From: Planctomycetota bacterium
Lineage (GTDB): Bacteria; Planctomycetota; SZUA-567
Direction of reading: 5' to 3'
Assembly (NCBI GenBank): GCA_020060765.1
Contig: JAGUZQ010000057.1
Coordinates: 37,415-101,414, forward strand
Length of the DNA stretch: 64,000 nt
Shown: positions 26,327 through 35,699 of the stretch, piece by piece
How positions within the stretch are numbered: position 1 is the stretch's first letter
How the letters are laid out: each line of letters begins with the position of its first letter
Program-made: the position numbers and the translations under genes
The notes under the pieces: generated by a model
What the model was told of the DNA's origin: nothing
The model's database searches: none
What the model saw: only the letters and a program-made list of their open reading frames with translations

Positions 26327-26348
26327 AATATCAGATAAGGAGTGAGTC

Positions 26349-26765
26349 ATGACCGACATCCTGAAGTTGAGCGACGCAAGTTCCCTGGCTTTTCACGCCC
26401 TGGCCTTGCTGGCGCGGCATCCGGAGGAGCGCGCCTCGACCACGCGTATGGCGGAGTTGTTCGGCGCTTCCGAGCATACGCTGGCCAAGGTGATGCACGA
26501 ACTGGTGCGGACTGGGTTTGTCGATTCGGTGCGCGGGGCTGGGGGAGGTTTTTCCCTGATCGTGAATCCCGACCAAGTCACGCTGCTCACGATTTACGAA
26601 ACGGTCGACGGCCCGCTACGCCCGCAACGATGTTTACTGGGCAAGCCTGCCTGTAACGGCAAACATTGCGTCATGCAAGGACTGTTGGGAAAGCTGCATG
26701 CGGAGTTGCACGGTTATTTCAGTCGCACCACTCTGAGCGACCTTGCGCGCGCGATACAAATCTGA
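26349..26765 (+). CDS. Rrf2-family transcriptional regulator with three cysteines (NsrR/IscR-like)
   Basis: 138 residues. An N-terminal winged helix includes SEHTLAKVMHELVRTGFV and the wing RGAGGGFSL. The sensing loop has C95, C102 and C107 (RCLLGKPACNGKHC), like the Fe-S ligands of NsrR and IscR. ATG at 26349 has AAGGAG upstream. It stands 54 bases before hcp. Since the hybrid cluster protein handles NO or hydroxylamine, a nitrosative-stress sensor that represses the pair through an iron-sulphur cluster is the most likely role. The Cys spacing (6 and 4) is not exactly that of characterised NsrR, so the signal remains inferred. Confidence 0.85.
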   Translation: MTDILKLSDASSLAFHALALLARHPEERASTTRMAELFGASEHTLAKVMHELVRTGFVDSVRGAGGGFSLIVNPDQVTLLTIYETVDGPLRPQRCLLGKPACNGKHCVMQGLLGKLHAELHGYFSRTTLSDLARAIQI

Positions 26766-26819
26766 CACCATAGAACATGAGGGGCAACGCCTGTCGGGCA
26801 TATAAAAGGAGAAGTGAAC

Positions 26820-28484
26820 ATGGGCATGTTTTGTTATCAATGCGAACAGACGGCGAAAGGCACGGGCTGCACGCTGAAAGGCGTGTGCGGGAAGGAACCG
26901 GAAGTCGCGGCGCTGCTGGATCTGCTGGTGCATGTCGCCGAGGGCGTGAGTCGCTACGCTCACTGCGCGCGCGGAAAGGGAATCGTCAACCGCGAGGCCG
27001 ACGTCTTCGTGGTCGAGGCGCTGTTCTCGACCGTGACCAACGTGGATTTCGATCCCGCGCGCCTGGCGGAACTGATCCGGCGCGGCGCGAAAGTACGCGC
27101 GAACATGCGCGGAGTCTGCGCGGAAACCTGCCGCAAGGCCGGGCGCGAACCGCAGGCGCTGCCTGCCGATGCGGCGATTGAACCTGCCGCCGATCTGCTT
27201 GGCCTGATCCGGCAAGGCGAAGGCGTCGCCATCAGCAAGCGCCTGGACAAACTCGGCGCCGACGTGACCGGCCTGCAGGAACTGATCACTTATGGACTCA
27301 AGGGTATGGCTGCCTACGCCGACCACGCGCGCGTTCTCGACAAGGAAGACGACGGCGTTTATGCTTTTATCCACGAGGCGATGGATTTCCTGTCCGGCAA
27401 TCCCACGGATGTCGGCGCGCTGACCGCCATGGCGCTCAAGGTGGGTGAGGTCAACCTCAAGGTGATGGAACTGCTGGACGCCGCCAACACCGGGACTTAC
27501 GGCCATCCCGAGCCGACGCAGGCGCGCGTTACCCCTATCAAGGGCAAATGCATCGTCATCTCCGGCCACGACCTGAAAGATTTGAAAATGCTTTTGGAGC
27601 AGACCGAGGGCAAGGGAATCAACGTCTACACCCACGGCGAGATGCTGCCGTGCCTGGCGTATCCGGAATTGAAAAAGCACAAGCACCTCGTCGGCAACTA
27701 CGGCGGCGCCTGGCAGGATCAGCAGAAGGAATTCGAGGCTTTTCCCGGCGCGATACTGATGACCACTAACTGCATCCAGAAACCGAAGGAAAGTTATAAG
27801 GCGCAGATTTTCACTACCGGCCTCGTGGCGTGGCCGGGCGTTAAACACATTGAAGCCGACGCAAGCGGCAAGAAGGATTTCTCTCCCGTAATCAAAGCCG
27901 CGCTGGCCGCGCCCGGCTTTGCCGCCGACGCGGAAGCGAAGACCATCCCCATCGGTTTTGCGCGCAACACCGTAATGAGCGTAGCGGGCACGGTGATCGA
28001 CGCGGTCAAGGGCGGAGCGATCAAGCATTTCTTCCTGATTGGCGGCTGCGACGGCGCCAAGCCGGGTCGCAACTATTACACCGACTTCGCGCAGGCCGTG
28101 CCGAAAGACTGCGTGATTCTGACGCTGGCTTGCGGCAAGTACCGGTTTAACAAACTCGACTTCGGCGACATCGGCGGCATTCCGCGCCTGCTCGACTGCG
28201 GCCAGTGCAACGACGCCTATAGCGCCATCCAGATCGCGGTCGCGCTCGCTGGCGCCTTCGGTTGCGGTGTGAACGATCTGCCGCTGTCGCTCGTATTGTC
28301 CTGGTACGAACAGAAAGCGGTGTGCATTCTGCTGACGCTGCTGCACCTGGGCATTAAGAATATCCGACTCGGACCTACACTGCCCGCGTTCGTAACCCCG
28401 GCGGTGCTGCAGGTGCTGGTGGATAAATTCGCCATCAAACCCACGACCACGGCGGCAGAAGACCTGAAAGCGATTCTGGGATAA
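26820..28484 (+). CDS. hcp: Hybrid cluster protein (hydroxylamine/NO reductase type)
   Basis: 554 residues. The N-terminal CX2CX8CX5C motif (C5, C8, C17, C23) binds a [4Fe-4S] cluster in the spacing of class I, anaerobe-type proteins. The C-terminal half keeps the hybrid-cluster ligand regions (GGCDGAKPGRNYY, TLACGKYRFNKL, LLDCGQCNDAY). ATG at 26820 has AAGGAG eight bases upstream; a GTG two codons earlier is less likely. It reduces NO to N2O or hydroxylamine to ammonia and protects anaerobes from nitrosative stress. Paired with an Rrf2 regulator and ended by a strong terminator. A reductase partner (Hcr) is not encoded next to it. Confidence 0.94.
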   Translation: MGMFCYQCEQTAKGTGCTLKGVCGKEPEVAALLDLLVHVAEGVSRYAHCARGKGIVNREADVFVVEALFSTVTNVDFDPARLAELIRRGAKVRANMRGVCAETCRKAGREPQALPADAAIEPAADLLGLIRQGEGVAISKRLDKLGADVTGLQELITYGLKGMAAYADHARVLDKEDDGVYAFIHEAMDFLSGNPTDVGALTAMALKVGEVNLKVMELLDAANTGTYGHPEPTQARVTPIKGKCIVISGHDLKDLKMLLEQTEGKGINVYTHGEMLPCLAYPELKKHKHLVGNYGGAWQDQQKEFEAFPGAILMTTNCIQKPKESYKAQIFTTGLVAWPGVKHIEADASGKKDFSPVIKAALAAPGFAADAEAKTIPIGFARNTVMSVAGTVIDAVKGGAIKHFFLIGGCDGAKPGRNYYTDFAQAVPKDCVILTLACGKYRFNKLDFGDIGGIPRLLDCGQCNDAYSAIQIAVALAGAFGCGVNDLPLSLVLSWYEQKAVCILLTLLHLGIKNIRLGPTLPAFVTPAVLQVLVDKFAIKPTTTAAEDLKAILG

Positions 28485-28510
28485 ATCAGGTTGCGTTTGT
28501 AAAAATAGGA

Positions 28511-28547
28511 CTGCCAACCCGCGCGTTCGGGCTGGCAGTTTTTTTTT
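28511..28547 (+). terminator. Rho-independent terminator after hcp
   Basis: An 11-base stem (CTGCCAACCCG paired with CGGGCTGGCAG, one mismatch) with a 6-base loop is followed by nine T residues at 28539-28547. It ends the plus-strand series and also separates it from the convergent secretion locus. Confidence 0.9.
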
Positions 28548-28589
28548 GTGCTATGGAAATTTGGCCACTTGGGGAGATCAGGAAAGACG

Positions 28590-29609
28590 CTATCTGTATT
28601 TGCTCTGCTCGAAATCGAACAGGATGCGCAGCATCCGCCGCAGGAACATGCCTGGTCGCGCATGTTTTCCCTCGATTCCGGTCGGTGCCTGCTTTCGCGA
28701 TTTCTCCCCCAGCAGCGAACAGGCCAGCGCGTGAAGCAGGTTGTCGCGGAAAATTCCCGGCAGCCAGTCCAACACCGGATCGCCGTCGAAATCGTAAATC
28801 CAGGCCTTGCCGTCCTCGACCCGGAACAGGATCATTCCCCAAGCCAGCCCGGCAAATTGAGCCGCTTGCAGCAAATCGTTTTTCATATTTGCATCGCACT
28901 CGATGGCGTGAAACTGCTCCAGCGTTTCGGCGGGAAAATCCACCGGCTCCTCATGGGCGAGGCACAAGAGTATTTCATTTTCAAAAAAGTACGCGCGCCG
29001 CCACTCCGCGCCGATTCTTCCCGCCAGCAACGCAGGAGGTTTGTCGAGAGCGAAGAGATTTTCCCGTTGCCGCCGCAGGCATTTCTGCCAGGCTGCGCGC
29101 CCGGTGGCTGGTCGCCAGAAAATCTCCCGGTCTTGCGCGAAGCTTTCCGCTTCTTCCAGGCTGTTGGTGCAAACGGTTTCAGGTACGCGCGCGCCGCCGA
29201 GGCGGATTTTTTCCAGCAGATATGCTTTCATGAAACAGTTCAGGTACGCGTCGGGAGGATTGAACATCTTCACGCCGCGCCTGGGCAACTCGCACAAGGC
29301 GCTGTAGACCGTGCTGTAACGCTGTTGCTCGCGCAGGTATTCGAATTGCCAGACGCTCCAGTCGACGTTTTCGCGCGCTGCCGGAACCACTGGGTCTGAA
29401 TAGCCGAAGCCGTGCACGTAAGCCGCCTCAAGGGCGGAGCAGTCCTTACTGTCCCAGATCAGCCGGTCTGCCGACAGCGAAAACGCGCCGCCCGCGCCGT
29501 CGAGGTCGAGGCCAAAACAACACGCCGCCCCCGGGAGGACGGCGTTGATTGCTGTAGCGAGGTCGCGTGCCTGGGCATTGTTCGCGGGGGCGAAAACGCC
29601 TATTTTCAT
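28590..29609 (-). CDS. ATP-grasp-like protein linked to the secretion operon
   Basis: 339 residues with no signal peptide. The middle part (NPPDAYLNCFMKAYLLEK, then GGARVPETVCTNSLEEAESF) resembles the pre-ATP-grasp and lysine-containing segment of RimK-type ligases. Near the end, WIYDFDGDPVLDWLPG sits where these enzymes have the metal-binding E-x-N motif, here changed to Asp. Catalytic residues are therefore uncertain. RimK-type enzymes join carboxylates to amines, some on ribosomal peptides. ATG overlaps the stop of the preceding TolC gene by four bases, so it is co-translated with the outer-membrane channel. A peptide-modifying role is an attractive but unproven inference. Confidence 0.6.
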   Translation of the reverse strand: MKIGVFAPANNAQARDLATAINAVLPGAACCFGLDLDGAGGAFSLSADRLIWDSKDCSALEAAYVHGFGYSDPVVPAARENVDWSVWQFEYLREQQRYSTVYSALCELPRRGVKMFNPPDAYLNCFMKAYLLEKIRLGGARVPETVCTNSLEEAESFAQDREIFWRPATGRAAWQKCLRRQRENLFALDKPPALLAGRIGAEWRRAYFFENEILLCLAHEEPVDFPAETLEQFHAIECDANMKNDLLQAAQFAGLAWGMILFRVEDGKAWIYDFDGDPVLDWLPGIFRDNLLHALACSLLGEKSRKQAPTGIEGKHARPGMFLRRMLRILFDFEQSKYR

Positions 29610-31582
29610 TGCGCCACCGCGCTAGGCGACATCGCCGAGGCGGTCGGCAGCGGCACGGCTTCGACGGTTTTATCTTGCGCAGGCACAGCTTGTCTGTTCA
29701 TCGCTATCGGCGCAAAGAACGGCAGTGGGTGGGCGTGGGACACTTTCCTGATCCGCTGGCGGTCGAATTCCGACGCCGCCGTTTTATCGGCGAAGCGATG
29801 GGGCAGCACGCCCTCTGCGGCCAGCAGGCGGGACTCGGCCTTTTTCCGTTCGACCAGCGCCGCGATCAGATTATAGTTAGCCGACAGTGTAGCCGCGCTT
29901 TTGCCGATGATCTGGAACTCGCTCATCTTGCCTGCGTCGCGCAGCTTGCAGGCATTGTCGAAGGCCTCTTCGGCCAGCTTCAGATTCTGGCTGGCAATCT
30001 CCACCTGCGCCTGGGCGCTGAGGAGATAGACCACGGCGTTATTGACTTCTTCCGTAATCTGGTTTTTGACAGCGCTGACGGCGATGCGCTGGCGTTCGTG
30101 CGAGGCCTGGGAGGCGGCTTTCAGCGCTCGCGCAGCTAGGTTCCGCCAAGGATAGCTATAGTTCAACGCATAGGTCTGATACTGGGTGTCTTTGTTGAAG
30201 TCGGTGAAGTTGATCGAATCGGCCAAGGTCTTGTAACCAAATACCGAGCCGTTCTGTTCGATGGTAAAATTGAAATTGAAGCGGAGGTCGGGGCGTGTCC
30301 CGTTTTCGCTTTGGCGCAGTATGATTTCGGTCGCCAGTTCGCCGGTCTCCTCGGCTTTCAGTTCCGGGCGGTTCTGCAACGCCACCGACATCGCGTCGGC
30401 CAACGCCATTTCCGCCGCTTCGTCCAGCGAACCGCCGTAGCCCACCGGCAGCATCACCGCGTCCTTGTCCTGGTTCAGCAGCAAGGCGAGGGCGGTAGAA
30501 GCGCGCAGATAATTGTTCCAGGCGCGTGCTTCGATATCCTTTACTCCCGCCAGTTCCGCCTGCACCTGTTTCTTGCCGTAAGCGGTGGCGCGTCCGGCGG
30601 CGAGCAGCTTTTCGGTATTGCCCAGGATCGTTTCCAGCGTCTGGCGGTTCTTGACGGTAGCCAGCAGCACCCGCGCGGACGCGACCAGATTCCAGTAGCC
30701 CATGTCCACGTCCAGCAGGGTGCCGTTGATGACGGTCTTGACGTCCCAGAACGCGCGGTCTTTCTGCAGCCTCGACAGCCGGAGCGAAACTTCCGCCGCG
30801 GCATAGCGACCGAAACCCTTGGTCAGGGGCAGGGGCGCATCCAGCACCGTCGCCACCGAGGTCGACCAGGGGCGCTTGTAGTCGCCGCCCTCGTTGTCGA
30901 AGAAAGTATGCTTCTCCTTGGTCGTGATGCCTACGTTGAGCGAGGAACCCCAGGGAAGCTGCTGGGCGACGTTGAAATAGTAGATCCAGCTTTCGGTCTT
31001 GTCGGTTTCCTCGCTGGCTTTGATTTCGCGCATCTGGTAACCGGCCATGCGCGGATCGCGGAAAACGAGTTCCTTGATGGTGGACTGCTGCTGGGCTTCG
31101 GGCGAAAGCACAAGGACATACTCGACGTTGCCGCCGCCGAGGTCGCGGGTGGTGGTGCCGCTTTTCCAGACCTTGACCTTGGCGGAGCGCTCGAACGCCT
31201 CGGATTCGTTGTAATACAGGTTCGCGCTGAAGGTCGGCAGGAACAGCGCCTTGGCTTCCATCACCGCCTCGCGGGCGATGGCCTCGGACTTGCGCTGGCG
31301 CTGGATCGAGAGGTTCTTTTCCAGTCCCTGCACCGCCGCTTCCCGGCGGGTGATCTCTACCGCCTTGCGATTCTTGAGGAACTCTCCCTTTGCGTCGTTT
31401 TTCCCGAAGGCACCGCGCAAAAGCTCCAGAATTTCCTTTTCGGTGGCGGTGAGTTCCGTCGCCACTACCGCAGTTACCGCAGGTTCGGTTTTTTCCGTCT
31501 TGACATCTTCAGCCGCAAAGACCGGCGAGAGGCAGGCGAAACCTCCCAGCAGAGCGCATACGATTCGATTCATCTTTTTCAT
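29606..31582 (-). CDS. TolC-family outer membrane protein, paralogue 1
   Basis: 658 residues with a signal peptide (MKKMNRIVCALLGGFACLSPVFA). Two long-helix TolC repeats are visible, each with AxxxVLLATVKNRQT-like or NAVVYLLSAQAQVEIASQNL helical stretches and Asn/Asp-rich turns, plus beta-strand pairs around the insertion LRFNFNFTIEQNGS. The ATG at 31582 has AGGA eight bases upstream. It forms a trimeric outer-membrane and periplasmic channel. It is the third of three tandem paralogues and overlaps the ATP-grasp gene. The family length is usually 430-500 residues, so about 150 extra residues are present, mainly N-terminal and in the first extracellular loop. Confidence 0.85.
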   Translation of the reverse strand: MKKMNRIVCALLGGFACLSPVFAAEDVKTEKTEPAVTAVVATELTATEKEILELLRGAFGKNDAKGEFLKNRKAVEITRREAAVQGLEKNLSIQRQRKSEAIAREAVMEAKALFLPTFSANLYYNESEAFERSAKVKVWKSGTTTRDLGGGNVEYVLVLSPEAQQQSTIKELVFRDPRMAGYQMREIKASEETDKTESWIYYFNVAQQLPWGSSLNVGITTKEKHTFFDNEGGDYKRPWSTSVATVLDAPLPLTKGFGRYAAAEVSLRLSRLQKDRAFWDVKTVINGTLLDVDMGYWNLVASARVLLATVKNRQTLETILGNTEKLLAAGRATAYGKKQVQAELAGVKDIEARAWNNYLRASTALALLLNQDKDAVMLPVGYGGSLDEAAEMALADAMSVALQNRPELKAEETGELATEIILRQSENGTRPDLRFNFNFTIEQNGSVFGYKTLADSINFTDFNKDTQYQTYALNYSYPWRNLAARALKAASQASHERQRIAVSAVKNQITEEVNNAVVYLLSAQAQVEIASQNLKLAEEAFDNACKLRDAGKMSEFQIIGKSAATLSANYNLIAALVERKKAESRLLAAEGVLPHRFADKTAASEFDRQRIRKVSHAHPLPFFAPIAMNRQAVPAQDKTVEAVPLPTASAMSPSAVAQ

Positions 31583-31611
31583 TATTTATATCCTGCAAAG
31601 CATGAAAGCGG

Positions 31612-33504
31612 TTAGAAGAACTCCAGAGCCTTGAGCGTTTTCATCAGCCGCAAACGGTGTTGATCGACCGGAGCCTCGGCGGTCAGGCCGGCGTATTCCC
31701 GCGCCAGAATGCCCTGTGCGGCGTACAGGGCGGATTCCGCCTTGCGGTAATCGATCTGCGCGGCGATCAGGGCGTACTGCGCGTCCAGCACCGCGCGGCG
31801 CTTGGAAACGACCTCGAACTCGCGCATGGCGAGCTGTCCCGATTCCTGGTCGAGCTTGCCGGCGTTGCGCAAAGTCACCGCGTCGTTGAATGCCTGATCC
31901 GCGACATCCACCCGTTCGCTGGCGATTTGCAAGGTTTCTTCCGCACCCGCCAGGTCGGCGAGGGCGTTGGTGATGTCCGCCGCTACCTGGTTTTCGCTCT
32001 GCTGCCTGGCCAGACCCGCGTCTTCTTCTCCCAGCGCGGCCTGGCGGAAACGCGACTTCGCCGCCCGGTTGGCCCAAGGGTAGGTGTAACCCAGGGTGTG
32101 GGTCTGGCTGCGATTGTCTTCGTTAAGCATGTGCGACAGGCTCTTATAGATGGTTGCGTAGCCGTAGACGTCGGAACTCTGATTGTAGGTTGCCGACACC
32201 TGGTAATAAAGGTCGGGGCGGCTCTGGTTCTTCATATACTTGCGCAGAGTCTCTGCGTATTTCACGTCGATGTCGGCTTCCTTGAGGTCGGGGCGGTTGG
32301 CGAGCGCCACCGGCAGGATGTCGCCCGGTTCGGCGATCTTGCGCGCTATAGTGTCGGTATAGTTCATCGGTACGAAAAACGCGTCTTCCTCCACGTTCAG
32401 CAGATTGACCAGCGCGTTGGAAGCGACGGCGAGGGAATTCCAGGCAGTTTCCTCCAACCCCTTCACGCGCGCGACTTCGGATTCGATTTGTTGCAGGCCA
32501 TACTTGGTGGTGCGTCCGGCCTTGACCAGTTCGGCGGTTTTCCCCGCCAGTTCCTCCAGGGCCTTGCGGCTGGCGGTCACGGTTTCCAAAGTCTTCACCG
32601 CCGCCACCAGATTCCAGTAGGCGTCGTCAGCCTGCAGCAGCACGGTTTCGATCATCGCCTGCAATTCGTAGTACGAGCGGTCGCGCTGCAATTTGGCGAA
32701 CTTGATGTCAACGTCGCCCGGGGAGTAGGGTCCAAAACCCTTCGTGCCCGGCAGAGGGGTGTAAAATGTGGCCGACACGGAAGTCGTCCAGTTGCGGTTG
32801 TAAGCATGTTTTCTGCTGTCGGAATAATGCTTCTGGTAAGCCGGGGTGACGGAGATGGTCAGGCTTGGCCCCCAGGGAAGCTGCTGGCTGATAGTGGCGG
32901 TGAAGGAATCCTTGAGCTTCGCGCCGTTGGGATCGCGTTCACTGGCGTAGATTTTCCCCGGCACCAGCCTCGGCGCCTGGAACGGCATGAAGCGGATGGC
33001 TCTGATCTCGGAATCGCCGGGCAGATCGATGTCGTTCTTGGCGATGATGAGCGGCTGCTTGACCATGCCCATGGCCGGACGGTCGTTGGTCTTGGTATTG
33101 GTATAGTTATAGCTGAGGGTGAAGACCGGCAGGAAAACCGTGCGCGCCTCCAGTAAAACGGACTTGGCGATTTCCTTGCCATACTTGGCGCTGTTGACAG
33201 ACAGATTTTTCTCCAGCGCGCTCATCGCCGCACCGCGCGCGCTCAGACGCAGCAGCTTCTTGCCCTGAAGCAGTGAGTTGCCGCCCTCCTTGTTCGCCGC
33301 CGCTTCCACCAGCGCCAACAGCGCCTGCTCCGCGGCGGGAGCGTCTTTTACCACCAGTTCGGTAATCGCGATTTCGTCTCCCGCAGCAACAGCGGTTACT
33401 TCCGGCTGAGGCGCGGCATTGTCCTCCCCGGCCGCGGCCATTCCGCAGGTCAGCGCCCAGGAAAGCAGAAGAGTTTTACATAAATTGCGAATCATTTTTC
33501 CCAT
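31612..33504 (-). CDS. TolC-family outer membrane protein, paralogue 2
   Basis: About 630 residues. The signal peptide is IRNLCKTLLLSWALTCGMAAAG. The ATG at 33504, or the one at 33495, is preferred over farther upstream in-frame starts, which would overlap the previous gene. It shares with its neighbours an N-terminal block reading LLQGKKLLRLSARGAAMSAL and the LEKNL motif. The C-terminal TolC repeat has DITNALADLAGAEETLQIA and TLRNAGKLDQESGQLAM. Thirteen bases separate it from paralogue 3 and 29 from paralogue 1. It is probably an alternative or hetero-oligomeric exit channel for the C39/ABC exporter encoded upstream. Confidence 0.85.
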   Translation of the reverse strand: MGKMIRNLCKTLLLSWALTCGMAAAGEDNAAPQPEVTAVAAGDEIAITELVVKDAPAAEQALLALVEAAANKEGGNSLLQGKKLLRLSARGAAMSALEKNLSVNSAKYGKEIAKSVLLEARTVFLPVFTLSYNYTNTKTNDRPAMGMVKQPLIIAKNDIDLPGDSEIRAIRFMPFQAPRLVPGKIYASERDPNGAKLKDSFTATISQQLPWGPSLTISVTPAYQKHYSDSRKHAYNRNWTTSVSATFYTPLPGTKGFGPYSPGDVDIKFAKLQRDRSYYELQAMIETVLLQADDAYWNLVAAVKTLETVTASRKALEELAGKTAELVKAGRTTKYGLQQIESEVARVKGLEETAWNSLAVASNALVNLLNVEEDAFFVPMNYTDTIARKIAEPGDILPVALANRPDLKEADIDVKYAETLRKYMKNQSRPDLYYQVSATYNQSSDVYGYATIYKSLSHMLNEDNRSQTHTLGYTYPWANRAAKSRFRQAALGEEDAGLARQQSENQVAADITNALADLAGAEETLQIASERVDVADQAFNDAVTLRNAGKLDQESGQLAMREFEVVSKRRAVLDAQYALIAAQIDYRKAESALYAAQGILAREYAGLTAEAPVDQHRLRLMKTLKALEFF

Positions 33505-33517
33505 CCCCGTTTGAGAT

Positions 33518-35365
33518 TTATTTTTCCATGAACCCGCCGGCCAGAGAACCTTCCGCGGCGCGCAACTGTTCCACCGCTTTCTTCTCGACAATCAGCGCGT
33601 CGATCAGTTCGTAATCGGCCTGCAGCACGTCGTTGTTTTTCTCGATGATTTCGAATTCCGTGACGCGGCTGGCGGCTTCCATCAGCTTCTGCGCGTTTTC
33701 CAGCGCCAGCGCTGCGAGTTGGCGGCTGGTCGTCGCTACGTCAACCCGCGACCGGGCGGAATACACTCCCGCCAGGGCGTCGTTCACGTTCCGGCGCACC
33801 GCATTTTTCTGCAATTTGACCGCGTTCTTTGCCTGTTCGTAGCCGTCCTTGGCCTGCCGCTCGCGCTCGTTGGCGACGTTGTTACCCCAAGGCACTTCAA
33901 ACTGCAGGCCGACGTAGGCGCTTTCCGTGTCGGGATCGAACAGAGCACCCATAGCGTCCTTGAATTTCGCATAACCGAACGGATAGGGATTCTGCGAGTA
34001 GGACAGGGAGGTCATCAGTTTCAGGTCGGGTCGCGCCTGGTTGATATTATGCTTGTACCAGGTCTGGCTGTACTTCTCTCCTTCCTTCACCAGCATCAGG
34101 TCGGGGTTGAATTCCAACGCCTTGGCCAGCGACGAGACGGAATCCACCGTCGCTTTTTCCCGCAGCAGCGCATCGTAACCAGAGGGCACGAACACCGTGT
34201 CGCCGCCCGCGTCCAGCGCCGCGGCCAAGCGGTTGGAGGCGATCAGGAAAGCCGCCCACGCCTGTTCTTCCAATAGTTTCACCCGAGCCAGTTCCGCGTC
34301 GACCTGCGCCTTGCCGTAGGCGGTGGTGCGGCGTCCTACCAGTTCCGCGGTCTTGGCTGCTATGGTGGCGACGTTGCGCCGGTTGGCGGAGGTGGCGTGG
34401 AGGCGGTGCAGGGCGCGCACTGTTTCCCAGTAGGCGCTGCTGGTTTCAAGCAGGTTGGAATTCACTCCCGAGCGCCACTGCCAATAGGCTGAATCCTTGG
34501 TAATTTCCGCCAGCTTGGGCATGACGTCGGTCGCGCCGAAGGGACCGAAATCCTTGCACCAGGGGAGAGGCACGGTCAGGTTGGCCGAGACGTTGGCGAC
34601 CCAGCAGCGCTGCCAGAAATCGTCGGGAATCTGCGGCTTGCGGTAGCCGGTGGAGAAGCCCAGACCGAGGAACGAGCCCCAGGGAATCTGCTGGCTGAGC
34701 GAAGCGCCGAAATTGTCGTACTTGGTGGTGGTGTGGTAGCTGGCGTAATCCCAGCCGCCTTCCACCACGAACGGGTTGATCCCCGACGCTGCCGCCCCCA
34801 CGCCGCTGTAACCTTCGGGCGTAATCACAATCTGGTTGTCGATGACAATGCGGGTATAGGTGACGTCATTGAAGGCACCTTCGAAATTGTCGAAATCGCT
34901 CTGCAGTTTTTCGCTGCTGTAACGCTTGCGGACAATCCATTCCTTGCGGGTGTAGGTGTCGGTATAGCTTTCGCTGAGCGAAAAATCAAGCACCGGCATG
35001 AAAGTGGATTTCGTTCCCGCCAGGTCGGCGTCGGCGATGTCGTAGGTTTTCCTGCCGTAGCGGATCTGCAGGTTCTTGTCATACGCGGTGCGCAGCGCCT
35101 CGCCGAGAGTGACGGTGAGGATTTTCTTTCCCTGCAGAAACGCCGCCGCGCCGGTGAGATTCGCCGCCGCGCCCGCTTCCAGCACCGCCTGGGCGACTGC
35201 TTTTTCGTCAGCCACCACCACCATCCCCGCCTCCCCGACCGCGCCAAAGGACTTCGCCGCTGGCAGAGGCGCCTCGACTGCATTGTCCGCCCCCCGGGCG
35301 CAAACGGAAACCGCGAGTAAGACCAGACATGCAGCCTGGCTAAGTATCAGCTTATTGGCAAACAT
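33518..35365 (-). CDS. TolC-family outer membrane protein, paralogue 3
   Basis: About 615 residues. The start is placed at ATG 35363-35365, which opens a signal peptide (FANKLILSQAACLVLLAVSV); the frame stays open for 32 more codons upstream without one. It shares FLQGKKILTVTLGEALRTAY and KNLQIRYGRKTYDIADADL with the other two paralogues. The C-terminal repeat includes NAVKLQKNAVRRNVNDALAG and LAALALENAQKLMEAA. It is the first of the three tandem channels, 334 bases downstream of the FHA gene. Sequence divergence among the three is high, so duplication is not recent. Confidence 0.85.
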   Translation of the reverse strand: MFANKLILSQAACLVLLAVSVCARGADNAVEAPLPAAKSFGAVGEAGMVVVADEKAVAQAVLEAGAAANLTGAAAFLQGKKILTVTLGEALRTAYDKNLQIRYGRKTYDIADADLAGTKSTFMPVLDFSLSESYTDTYTRKEWIVRKRYSSEKLQSDFDNFEGAFNDVTYTRIVIDNQIVITPEGYSGVGAAASGINPFVVEGGWDYASYHTTTKYDNFGASLSQQIPWGSFLGLGFSTGYRKPQIPDDFWQRCWVANVSANLTVPLPWCKDFGPFGATDVMPKLAEITKDSAYWQWRSGVNSNLLETSSAYWETVRALHRLHATSANRRNVATIAAKTAELVGRRTTAYGKAQVDAELARVKLLEEQAWAAFLIASNRLAAALDAGGDTVFVPSGYDALLREKATVDSVSSLAKALEFNPDLMLVKEGEKYSQTWYKHNINQARPDLKLMTSLSYSQNPYPFGYAKFKDAMGALFDPDTESAYVGLQFEVPWGNNVANERERQAKDGYEQAKNAVKLQKNAVRRNVNDALAGVYSARSRVDVATTSRQLAALALENAQKLMEAASRVTEFEIIEKNNDVLQADYELIDALIVEKKAVEQLRAAEGSLAGGFMEK

Positions 35366-35699
35366 TCCCCCCGGATCCTCTCTTGCATGAGTGATTAAGC
35401 CCGGAGCCGCTCCCTCTTCCCGCTCCAGGCAGATACGTAACAATGCGCGCGATATTACCATGTTGGCAAAAAAAACACAAACTCTTTCATGTTAAAAGAT
35501 TTTAACCAGCCGCATCTGGAATAGCCTATTTCTTCAACCAAAGAGGCCAGCTATGCCCGGCAGCTTAAAGCTGAACACGTAAGTCGTTTAAAATAAAAGC
35601 ATTACGGAGGCAAACTCAATCTGCCCCGCCGGATTTGTCCAACTCATCCAAGCTTAGGCAGTTAACTATTTTTCTCAACTTGTCCCGGAAATTCCGCCC
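35366..35699. other. Intergenic region between FHA and TolC genes, with palindrome
   Basis: This 334-base stretch holds no convincing gene. It contains a near-perfect palindrome, GTTAAAAGATTTTAAC (35491-35506), about 125 bases before the paralogue 3 start, which could be an operator or promoter element. I looked here for a small double-glycine peptide gene and found only frames of 11-19 codons without a ribosome site. Confidence 0.4.

Noticed and set aside
26634..28517. Very long open frame antisense to hcp
   Set aside because: Long antisense frames arise from G+C-rich third positions; the product has no domain pattern and hcp is certain. The same holds for frames antisense to hydA (18174-20393) and to the HlyD/ABC genes (38833-41187).
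35424..35438. TCCAGGCAGATACGT repeated at 41816-41830 in the same locus
   Set aside because: A 15-base match is expected about once or twice by chance in 64 kb, and the contexts differ.
35462..35699. Search for a double-glycine precursor peptide next to the TolC genes
   Set aside because: Only frames of 11-19 codons without ribosome sites or Gly-Gly leaders were present.
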